A DNA stretch of 64,000 bases from Misgurnus anguillicaudatus (lineage: Eukaryota > Chordata > Actinopteri > Cypriniformes > Cobitidae): the NCBI RefSeq assembly GCF_027580225.2, contig NC_073359.2, forward strand, positions 15,632,001 to 15,696,000, read 5' to 3'. Shown here piece after piece: positions 56,154 through 64,000 of the stretch. Position 1 is the first letter of the stretch; each line of letters opens with the position of its first letter. The position numbers were made by a program, and so were the translations under genes. Below the pieces are notes generated by a model, which saw only the letters and a program-made list of their open reading frames with translations, searched no databases and was not told the origin of the DNA.

Positions 56154-56829
56154 TATTACATCCTTTATATCTGCGTAGAGTCTTTAGTTTAATCAGATTT
56201 ATAAAAGAAAGATTAGCTTTACCGAATCTTTCCGATAACCTACAAAAATAATTAAGAATTAGGAGTTACTTTACCGTGGGAGGAGCGAGTATGAGTCATG
56301 CAACACAATACAACACTTATAACTTTTGATTCACTACATGTTCGTGTCATTTATATAATATGCACGTGCCTGTTTCCAACATACAACAGAAGTCTTACTT
56401 ACCGCATGCAACTCATGACCCGGTTGGGAAAATCCAGCGCATCAAACACACAAGCAAAACTCCGCTGCTACCCCAGATAAAAAACTATATCCATTTTTTT
56501 CATAAAGCTGGCTTTCTTCTCCTTACATCCAAAAACACACTTCTTTTTTCGTGCCATTGTTGAGTTTTGATGTTTGCAAGTTCTAGTGTCTCCCGCTGAT
56601 TGACAGGTGGGTGGGGTTTGGGGGAAGTGCCCATATAAAGAAGTGATACGTATTGAATCCCCTGAAACATCAACTGGACCTGTAATCGAAAAAACTTTCC
56701 GAAACTTGTACGAACCCTGGCAAAGTGCATTCGGCACAGAAATACTCTGTTACACGCCCAACTGCTTTTTTGACACTTTGCCTACGTTTAGCATGAGGAA
56801 ACAACTCATTTACAGCATTTTTGTAATTT
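56154..56829. other. Repeat-like intergenic sequence in the hAT shell
   Basis: 56440-56780 has phrases of a dispersed repeat (CGCTGATTGACAGGTGGGTG, CATATAAAGAAGTGATACG). No coding gene. Confidence 0.35.
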
Positions 56830-57185
56830 TCACAAACGTTTCACGAAATTCCTTTTAGGAAAATATTCTTCTAAAAACATATAAACATACAAATGTATCA
56901 AATAAAAGAACATACCCTCTGCTTTCAAACAAACAATAAGCAAATAAACAAACAAAATAAGAAAAATCATTTCATCGTATCTATATTTTTTTCCTTTGGT
57001 TATAAACTCTTAAATATGGGTATTTTTCTTCAAAAATATATTTTTTTAGCAAAAAGCTAATTGCATTTTTGTGAAGGAATTTTGCTAGAGATCAGATTCA
57101 GAATGATTATCAAAACATACACATAGTGTAAAATTAGTAAATAACTTTTTGCTTCAGTTTTTTATAAATTGGGTAAGTGTTGGTG
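56830..57185. repeat. Dispersed repeat, inverted relative of 15720-16100
   Basis: CTCTTAAATATGGGTATTTT, GCAAAAAGCTAATTGCATTT and GATTATCAAAACATACACAT are reverse complements of matching phrases at 15740-15880. The two copies are about 41 kb apart in opposite orientation. Confidence 0.7.
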
Positions 57186-57329
57186 TTTTCTCTTAATTGA
57201 CGAGATAACTCGTTAATGGTGGGGAAAAAGTTAATTGCCTATAATTACCAAAATGCTTTATTTAATGCAAAGTAACTGTTAGCTTAGTTAACTACGTTTT
57301 CCAAGTAGTTGCCCATCACTGGTGATTGA

Positions 57330-57828
57330 TTCCAGCAATGAGGGGGATGGTGTGCCTTTATGGGGCCTTCTGCTTAAGGTTTAACAAATTTCTGTATTAA
57401 ACAGTGATGTAGAGCATAGAACAGGATGCTGTCTGTGGGACACCTGCTGAGGCTGCTGGGAGTTTGCACGTCAGTTCTATTGAGTCTCTTTAAAAACGAA
57501 GATGATGTTGTGTCTTCTGTTGTGTTTTCTTTATCAAGAAGTAGAGGACACAGAAGTCATTTGAAGCTGTTATGACTTCTAATGCAAAACTGAGGTTGCC
57601 GCGGGTTAGGGACCAGAATTTTGTTGACGGTTTTATGGTAATCGTGTATGTCAAACCACCCTAAACCTGCTCAGGTTGATCACTGGTCAATATTATTCTT
57701 GATATTATAACAGTAGTTGTTAATACAGGATACAGTAGTCAACACCTCTAAAATTTACTGGGTAAAAGATGCAATCATTTAATTTGAACATTTTCTTCTC
57801 TCTGACTTTTCATTTAGGCATAAGAGTC
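57330..57828. other. Intergenic, no feature seen
   Basis: No recognisable motif or frame. Confidence 0.35.
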
Positions 57829-58665
57829 AGTAGGGGAGACCGGGGTTGGTTGTCACAATTTTTACTCATGCATGAATTGCTCATCTTCAAAAAATCTTTC
57901 AGCAGTAATCCCTATATGAAATGAAACTTTGGAGTCTTGGTTTTAAATGTGTATAAGTTTTACTTTTTGAATGTATTGTAACAGGGAGTAATTAACCATC
58001 AAAGACACTCTGACACAATGTGACAACCAACCCCATCACGGGGTTGGTTGTCACAGGGAATGGGGTTGGTTGTCCCTATAGAGGTTCAATAGGATTTCAG
58101 TGATAAATTGGGATCTGAAAGATAATGTGTAACTTTTTAGTTTTTTAAGCTAGAAACTGCAAATAAGTTTTAATATGAATCCACCCCTATGATAGTTGTT
58201 ATTAATGCCCCTTATGTTTAAACAATGGGATTAAAGTGGATGATCAGTTACTTGAATAGGCTTTATGCCCAGCTGCACTATGAAATTCAGCCAGCTCCTT
58301 GTTTCCTGTCCGCCATTATTGGACAAACTGATTAATCCAGGTGTGTCTGATTATTGTTGTTGTGACTACTGAGGTCAGGCACACCTGGATTAATCAGTTT
58401 GTCCAATAATGGCAGACAGGAAACAAGAAGCTGGCTGAAGTTCAGGAAGTAGTGCAGCTGGGCATAAAGCCTATTGTCTACTGTGTTGAGAAATAAAATG
58501 AAAAAAAATTTAGTGTTAAAACCTCTTTATTTAATGCTTTATTTTATTTTAACAGCAAACAAAAACAAACAAACAATCAGACAAACAGTCTTAAAAGGTC
58601 TACATGTCCAATATTCTTATGTGACAACCAACCCCGCAAGCTACGTGACAACCATCCCCAACTGA
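57829..58665. mobile_element. Element with recurring GGGGTTGGTTGTCAC motif
   Basis: The motif or its complement occurs at 57842, 58020 (inverted), 58039, 58062, 58620 (inverted) and 58644 (inverted, one change). The outer ends AGTAGGGGAGACCGGGGTTG and, inverted, AGTCAGTTGGGGATGGTTGT suggest TIRs. A long foldback (58258-58472) is nested within. Confidence 0.6.
58258..58472. mobile_element. Foldback MITE with ~90-bp arms
   Basis: AGGCTTTATGCCCAGCTGCA ... GACAAACTGATTAATCCAGG in the left arm is matched by CCTGGATTAATCAGTTTGTC ... TGCAGCTGGGCATAAAGCCT in the right arm, with few mismatches around a loop of about 20-25 nt. A transcript would fold into one long hairpin. Confidence 0.9.
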
Positions 58666-59599
58666 CTTCTTGACAAACATGATAAGCTAGCTGCCACACG
58701 GCTTTAACTTGATCGCTAAAAGATGATTCAATGTGATGTGATGTACTAGCACTTGCTGTTTTAAGTGTAAATCAATTAAATTTCGTTAGCAGTTCAATGG
58801 GTTTAGGTTTGGTCCCAGGGAACACACATACTACGTTTACCCTGCTTTGGATAAAAGTGTCTTCAAATGTGTAAATTTAAGCAAAGAAAATTATCTTTGC
58901 TTTTGTTTGAGGAGGATGATCCTGCATTTAAAATAGACTGTGATTTTAACATAAAAAATGCAACCTTGTAGTGTTTCCGCATCATGACACAAACTGTTAG
59001 ATTAATACATCTTCCACTTAGGCAAACATAACTTCTAATCTGTAATGCATTTGGTTTCTGCATAAGGCTTTGATACCATGCAAAGATATATGGACTTGTT
59101 TTTCATATCATAACAATGCGTACAGCCCCCCCCCCTCCAATCTTATGATTAGCCCATAAATATGCAACTTCGCCCTAGGAAGGATCCTTGTGGTACACAA
59201 ATGCATATCTGCCTGCCAACAGCGCTTGATTGTTGAATGAATAATTTGATTGTTCAGCATAATCAATGCATTATTGCCATTCATGGCAGAAATATGAAAT
59301 GGATGACTGCTCCATCAGTCATAGCTGTATTTAGACGAATGCATTAGCAAAGGACTAACAGCACAACATTTTAAACAGTTCAGTGGTTCAAAGCCAGTTT
59401 TATTACAGCCAATCTGGACACTGTTCCCTTCTACATCAGCATCGGACACATATATTAATCTTTTGTTTTAATACCCACTCTTTTTCTCTCTCACACACAT
59501 ACTTTACATGCAAATGGACAACATATATTGCAAATTGTATAGGGCTGCTAAGTTTTGCACTTATAAATGATATACAGCATTGCATTTTATAGAGCAGGT
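58666..59599. other. Intergenic; possible conserved segment at 59195-59350
   Basis: 59195-59350 is non-repetitive with many TAAT/ATTA and CAAT cores (TGTTCAGCATAATCAATGCA, ATTGCCATTCATGGCAGAAA) and resembles an enhancer-type conserved element. The remainder shows nothing. Confidence 0.3.
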
Positions 59600-60770
59600 C
59601 CAGTTCCCTTTCAGTAGGTCACTATGAGAGAGAAGGGTGGGCACATCCTCATGTATCTAGACGATTGGCTCATAATAGCGCAACCACATCAGACACTTTG
59701 GACAGACCGTGGACAGACCGTTAATTTCTCTGGGCCGGTGTGCCTCTGAGACAGGTCTTCAGGCATGCAATATTTGCACAGATGCGTCCAACACGGGGTG
59801 GGGTTGCACATACGACAGGCTTGTGGCTTCGGGGGTTTGGATTACACCCCAGCTGCATTTGCACATAAATTCCCGACAAATGTGGGCTGTCTTGCGCTTG
59901 TCCGTTTCAGCAACAGGTTACGGGGCAAAGATGTATTAGTTCGCACAGACAACACTGCGACTGTTCCATAGATCAATCGCCAAGGCGGTTTACGCTCTCG
60001 TCACCTGTCGCATTTCTCCTCTTCTTGAGTCAGAAGAATCTGAGGTCTCTCCATGCCATTCACATCCCTGGAGTCTCCATGTGTGGTCTCTGGACGGGCG
60101 TGGAGGTTTTAAGTGATTTACTGCGGTATATAACACTATTTCTGCAGCGTGAGCTGAAATGGAACCTGTTTGTCAAGTGGTGTTCTTCTCAACAAGAAAA
60201 CCCCTGAGAATGCCCGATCAGTGTTGTGCTTTCGTATCTCCAGCCTTGTTTGGAGAGGAGGCTGTCACCTCCTACTATTAAAGTCGATATCGCAGTGATA
60301 TCCACTCACGCCTATAAACGGTAGATCTGTGGGTCAGCACGACCTGATCATTATATTTCTCAGAGATGCTTGAAGGCTAAATCCTTCATGCCCTCCCTCT
60401 AATCCTCCTTTGGGATCTGTCCTTGGTGCTGAAAGCCTTACAGGACATCCCTTTTCAGCCTTTGCACATTGAGTATTAGGTTTCTTACAATGAAAACTTT
60501 AACGCTCTTCGCATCGCTGATTTGTGCCTTCAATTCGGGCCCGCTGAATCCAGCATCATTGCCTTTGCTTTGCTATGTCCTGTACTTGCATTATGTGTGT
60601 ATGTGGACTGAACTCAAAGCTTTAGGACCTCAGACCAGCTCTTTGTCTGCTACAGTGGTCAGCAGAAAGGGAAAGCTGTCACCAAGCAGAGGATGTCCCC
60701 GATTGGATGTCCCCAAGCAGAGATTGGTCCCAGAGGGGAGGGAAGGAGGGTTACATCTGTAACCAATATG
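59600..60770 (+). pseudogene. DIRS relic: RT motif C, RNase H, recombinase start and terminal repeat
   Basis: Reading in changing frames on the plus strand: HILMYLDDWLIIAQP (about 59640-59685, catalytic YLDDW kept), an RNase H stretch with TDASNTGWG (about 59779-59805), VRTDNTATVP (about 59940-59970), HAIHIPGVSMCGLW, then the recombinase start ELKWNLFVKWCSSQQENP (about 60151-60205). 60740-60765 (GGGTTACATCTGTAACC) matches the palindromic DIRS terminus. Large parts are missing and the frame is broken many times. Confidence 0.82.
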
Positions 60771-60806
60771 TTTCCTTTTATAAAAATGTGAGGGTTTAGC
60801 TGTGAC

Positions 60807-61303
60807 TGTCATGGTTCTGCCCTCCTGTCCTTTATTTAATCTAGTCTTGTGGCAGAATCATGACAGACCCATGTTTTGTGTGGGTTCACGTGGTCTTAGT
60901 ATTGGTTTACTAGACCATGTGTTCCCTGTGTCTTGTCTCTTTTACCCCGCTCCCTTGTTGTTCTCATCTTCATTGTTTAACTCCTGCCACCTGTTGCCCT
61001 CATTAGTTGTCCTCTATTTAAGATCCTTGTGTTTGTTGTCCTGTGCTTGTGCATTGTATCCATACCTGTGAGTACTCTGTCTGAAAGTCAAGTCTAGTGT
61101 TTTATATATCAAGTGTTTTGTCAAGTTTATTGTTAAGTGTAGTTATAGTCTAGTCTTGTTTAGTGTTCACTTCTTGTGTTAGCATCTTGTTTATATTGTT
61201 TTGCCCCCTCGTGGGTTTTGTTTTCTGTTTTGTTACATATAATAAAAGTCTTTAAGTTACCTGCTGTCTGCACTTGGGTTCCATCCTCATACAAATCATA
61301 ACA
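60807..61303 (+). mobile_element. LTR-like sequence, ~497 bp
   Basis: Begins TGTCATGGTTCTGCC and ends CAAATCATAACA. It has a TATA-like CTCTATTTAAGATCC (about 61011) and AATAAAAG (about 61240) about 60 bp from its end, an LTR-like arrangement. A second LTR is not found within the window, and no tRNA primer-binding site is obvious after it. The DIRS terminus lies 40 bp upstream. Confidence 0.55.
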
Positions 61304-61305
61304 GA

Positions 61306-62970
61306 ATGCACAAGCCAACAAGGAACCCAGCAGACAGCATGTCCCTTCCCGCTAGGCGGCAGTCGGCTGACCTTGAACAGTGGTGGCAGTCGACTGCCGC
61401 CGACATGAAGATGGGCAAGGCTCCGTTTCCTCCCCAGGGAAATAAGGCCCTGAGGGAGTATGCCCAAGACTTGGAAGCAAGGAGGTGTTTTCTGCCTGAA
61501 ACCCTCCTCAACTCCTACCTCATCGCGGGCCTCCATGTCCCTCCTCCTTTGCCGGAACGGGAGGGGTTGATTCGCCGCCCATTTCATGAGGTAGTGGACC
61601 GGTTGTGTCAGGAGGAGCTTCAGGGATCCTCCAGGGCATCACCACCTGCCCCACTGCCTCCTATACCTGAGGGTCTCGCCGTAGGGGTTCTGGCGCTGGA
61701 GGACCCAGCGTTCACCACTCCAGTTCCTGCCAGCTCAGTCCAGCCCCCTGACCTCAGAGGTAAGCGAGAGCGGAGAGTTTCATGGGCGTCGCCGTCCGAG
61801 GGGTCCTCTTCAGAACCTGCTGCTCCCACCACAGTTCTCCCCTCGCCTGCCACGGCGTCTGCGCCACGCCCGAAGAAGAAGAAGAAGAGGAGGGGGTTGA
61901 CTTCTCAGCCAGCGCTGCCTCTGCCACAGTCTGCGCAGCCTCCGCTGCAGCCCCTGCCGTCTGCGCAGCCTACGCTGCAGCCCCTGCCGTCTGCGCAGCC
62001 TCCGCTGCAGCCCCTGCCGTCTGCGCAGCCTCCGCTGCAGCCCCTGCCGTCTGCGCAGCCTCCGCTGCAGCCCCTGCCGTCTGCGCAGCCTCCGCCTCCG
62101 CTGCAGCCCCTGCCGTCTGCGCAGCCCGCAGCAGCGCCCCCTGTCACGGACTCTGTCTCGTCTCCGCAGCCGGACGCAGCGCCCCCTGTCACGGACCCTG
62201 TCTCGTCTCCGCTGCCGGACGCAGCGCCCCCTGTCACGGACCCTGTCTCGTCTCTGCTGCCGGACGCAGCGCCCCCTGTCACGGACCCTGTCTCGTCTCC
62301 GCTGCCGGACGCAGCGCCCCCTGTCACGGTCCCTGTCTCGTCACCGCTGCCGGCCGCAGCGCCCCCTGTCACGGACCCTGTCTCGTCTCTGCTGCCGGCC
62401 ACAGCGCCCCCTGTCACGGCTCCTGTCTCGTCACCGCTGCCAGCCACAGCGCCCCCTGTCTCACTGGCTCCTTCAGTTGCTTCCTCTCGTGCTCCATCAT
62501 CCTGTTTGTCTGCCTGGTCCCCTGCTACTGTCTCCATGTCTTCCCTGAACTCTCTCCCCTACCCAGTGAGTCCTGGCTCACCCCCGTCGGCTCCCTTGTC
62601 TACCCCTACCACGCCCTGGAACCCTGCCTTGCCTCCTTTTGTTCCCCTTTCCCAGCCTGCATCCCCATCCAAGCCTGCTCCCTCTAAGATCCCCACCAAA
62701 CCCACCCGGACTCTTCGCCCCAAACCTTCTACCTCCCCCTTGGGACCCAAGACCCCTTGCCCACCCAGCTCCACCCCACCAGGACTTCCTCACATGAACT
62801 TTATTGCTCCTCCACCACCCCTTCCTTGTATGATGTTTTTATTGTTTCATCCCAACCCATTTGTTGTACAGGCTTGTTTTCCATTGTTGTTATTTGTCAT
62901 GTTTTCTTGGTGTCTGTCTATCTGTCATGTCTGTAATGTTCAGAAAACAACACATAAAATAGACATTTGA
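61306..62970 (+). CDS. Proline-rich 554-aa protein directly after an LTR-like sequence (function unknown)
   Basis: Intact frame from ATG 61306 (Met codons at 61339 and others are alternatives). Residues 1-105 are of mixed composition with helical potential (LEQWWQSTAADMKMGK, LREYAQDLEARRCFL, RRPFHEVVDRLCQEEL) and could be gag-related, but I cannot assign a family. A basic PRPKKKKKRRG segment (about 186-196) might be a nuclear signal. Then come about seven decapeptides LPSAQPPLQP (30-bp units, 61921-62125) and about seven 15-mers DAAPPVTDPVSSPLP (45-bp units, 62130-62465), then Ser/Pro-rich sequence and a hydrophobic C-terminus (FVVQACFPLLLFVMFSW). GC content and codon use differ sharply from the AT-rich surroundings. 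No protease, RT or integrase follows. Confidence 0.5.
   Translation: MHKPTRNPADSMSLPARRQSADLEQWWQSTAADMKMGKAPFPPQGNKALREYAQDLEARRCFLPETLLNSYLIAGLHVPPPLPEREGLIRRPFHEVVDRLCQEELQGSSRASPPAPLPPIPEGLAVGVLALEDPAFTTPVPASSVQPPDLRGKRERRVSWASPSEGSSSEPAAPTTVLPSPATASAPRPKKKKKRRGLTSQPALPLPQSAQPPLQPLPSAQPTLQPLPSAQPPLQPLPSAQPPLQPLPSAQPPLQPLPSAQPPPPLQPLPSAQPAAAPPVTDSVSSPQPDAAPPVTDPVSSPLPDAAPPVTDPVSSLLPDAAPPVTDPVSSPLPDAAPPVTVPVSSPLPAAAPPVTDPVSSLLPATAPPVTAPVSSPLPATAPPVSLAPSVASSRAPSSCLSAWSPATVSMSSLNSLPYPVSPGSPPSAPLSTPTTPWNPALPPFVPLSQPASPSKPAPSKIPTKPTRTLRPKPSTSPLGPKTPCPPSSTPPGLPHMNFIAPPPPLPCMMFLLFHPNPFVVQACFPLLLFVMFSWCLSICHVCNVQKTTHKIDI
61921..62465 (+). repeat. Two coding minisatellites (30-bp and 45-bp units)
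   Basis: The first array repeats CCGCTGCAGCCCCTGCCGTC about seven times with one unit extended by CCGCCT. The second repeats GCCCCCTGTCACGGACCCTG with TCTCGTCTCCGCTGCCGG about seven times. Both unit lengths are multiples of three, keeping the frame. Frames on other registers and on the minus strand (61905-62537) are by-products. Confidence 0.92.
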
Positions 62971-63605
62971 GAATAAAAGGTGCTACGAATTTTTAGCTAT
63001 AAAAGTTTGTAAAGTGATTAAATGTGCATTATAAAACAGATCTTGATGATTATTTGTCAATATCTGTGATTAATTCTGGATGAAAAACACTTTATACAGG
63101 ACAGTTGAAACGTCTCATTACACTACTGCACTGCTACTGTCAGCTATAGTATATATGGTTGAAATTACTATTAAGGTTTTTGACTCTTGACTTGAAAAAT
63201 GATTAATATTACTAGTTCACAGCATTCCATATTTACAGGAGACATGACCTTTATAAAGTCTACACAAGGCTTTGTAATATCTAGGAGAGCAAGGTTACAC
63301 TAACCTGATATACTTACTGTAAATCCCTATTAGGTTTGTATAAAGTTTAAAAGCAAAAAGGTCAATTTAAAAAGCAACACACCAAGATTTCTGCTTTCCA
63401 AAGGCTCCTAAAAAATGGATTTCTGGGTAGAGTTATATGAAAAAGATCTCAAATGTCTCTCTTTGCACCTTAAAATCAATTAGTCTAGTTTGAAATATGA
63501 ACTGATAAAAGGCTCTAAAAGTCATTTTGTAATGTCTGGATCTTTAAATATGCACTTATTTAAATGTAATTAAACATCATTGTGTAATAGTTTGTGTTGC
63601 ACAAG
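62971..63605. other. Intergenic
   Basis: AT-rich, no frame or repeat boundary recognised; AATAAAAG at about 62972 could serve as a poly(A) signal for the preceding ORF. Confidence 0.4.
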
Positions 63606-63935
63606 TACAACCCCAAATCAGAAAAAGTTGGGACACTGTAGAAAAAAGGAATGGAATAATTTACAAATCTCATAAACTTATATTTTATTCACAATAGAAT
63701 ATAGATAACAAATCAAATGTTGAAAGTGATACATTTTGAAATGTCATGCCAAATATTGGCTCATTTTGGATTTGATGAGAGCTACACATTTCAAAAAAAG
63801 TTGGGACAGGTAGCAATAAGAGGCCAGAAAAGTTAAATGTACATATAAGGAACAGCTGGAGGAGGACCAATGTTTAGGAATAGGAATGTTGTCCTATTCT
63901 TGTCTAATACAGACTTCTAGTTGCTCAACTGTCTT
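63606..63935. repeat. Dispersed DNA-element repeat (ACAACCCCAAATCAGAAAAA)
   Basis: TACAACCCCAAATCAGAAAA followed by AGTTGGGACACTGTAG, and later TTTCAAAAAAAGTTGGGACA, GTAGCAATAAGAGGCCAGAA, are phrases of a very abundant fish repeat. I cannot name the family with certainty. The minus-strand 61-codon frame is not a gene. Confidence 0.6.
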
Positions 63936-64000
63936 AAAGGAATAGTCTACTCATTTTCAATATTAAAATATGTTATTACCTTAACTAAGAATTGTTGATA
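63936..64000 (+). repeat. Start of another dispersed repeat, cut by the window edge
   Basis: AAAGGAATAGTCTACTCATT followed by TTCAATATTAAAATATGTTA is the beginning of a common fish interspersed repeat; it continues past 64000. Confidence 0.55.

Larger units (their letters stand above)
47963..57321. mobile_element. hAT shell of ~9.4 kb built up by nested insertions
   Basis: The left end CAGTTTTGGGCAGTAGCATA and the right end (inverted) CAGTGATGGGCAACTACTTG share the GGGCA...GTA...AAGCTAA-type hAT terminus, also visible further in (GTAGTTAACTAAGCTAACAG). Flanks ATGATTGA (47955-47962) and GTGATTGA (57322-57329) form an 8-bp TSD with one mismatch. Most of the interior consists of other elements annotated separately, so the original hAT was much shorter. 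Confidence 0.65.

Noticed and set aside
61905..62537. 210-codon minus-strand frame with Gly/Asp repeats (TGGAASGSGDETG)
   Set aside because: Antisense reading of the coding minisatellites; the plus-strand frame explains the region.
61782..62687. 301-codon Ala/Cys-rich frame on the plus strand
   Set aside because: Alternative register of the same minisatellites; it lacks the upstream non-repetitive region that supports the other frame.

Overview
The window looks like nuclear DNA of a teleost fish, most likely a cyprinid (inference from the repeat spectrum). It shows the typical fish mix: L2-clade LINEs with an esterase-type ORF1 and (TTGAA)n tails, Rex1/CR1-like LINEs, DIRS elements, many hAT elements and MITEs with 8-bp target duplications, Tc1/mariner and PIF/Harbinger relics, a tRNA-derived SINE and spliced exons with GT-AG borders. 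AT content is high and there is no operon structure, Shine-Dalgarno signal, rRNA or CRISPR array. I recognise one host protein gene with confidence. Nearly everything else is mobile DNA in several nested layers, separated by unassigned intergenic sequence.

Layout. 1-2030: a Rex1/CR1-like LINE (minus) with an internal deletion, sitting in a Tc1/mariner transposase relic. 2038-13423: a possible TIR-flanked block holding L2 LINE copy 1 (2953-12992, 15-bp TSD), which two hAT elements (4021-6425 and 9456-11435, each with a perfect 8-bp TSD) have broken; its 3' UTR carries four tandem hairpin units. 13994-17441 (minus): a complement factor H-like gene fragment, with a signal-peptide exon and four sushi/CCP exons, all in phase 1. 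17886-30200: a nest of about five layers, with a short interspersed repeat split by a TIR element, which holds a DIRS tyrosine-recombinase retrotransposon (minus), which holds L2 LINE copy 2 plus several small hAT elements. 30798-43520: TIR elements, MITEs, a large (CTGT)n microsatellite and a decayed RecQ/DEAH-type helicase exon.

43876-46525: a hAT element with a BED-finger remnant, a tRNA-like segment and 61-bp tandem repeats. 47963-57321: a hAT shell of about 9.4 kb containing a LINE fragment, an unusually long solo LTR (2541 bp, 4-bp TSD), a Harbinger-like element, MITEs and another hAT. 57829-58665: a TIR element with a long foldback. 59600-60770: a DIRS relic (plus). 60807-62970: an LTR-like sequence followed directly by an open 554-codon proline-rich ORF with two coding minisatellites. 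The right end holds further dispersed repeats.

Functionally, the CCP gene would make a secreted complement-regulator-like protein. The mobile elements supply the other enzymes: esterase/ORF1, endonuclease-RT, tyrosine recombinase, transposases and helicase. All of these are interrupted or frameshifted in this window. Element names rest on motifs and termini read by eye, not on database searches.
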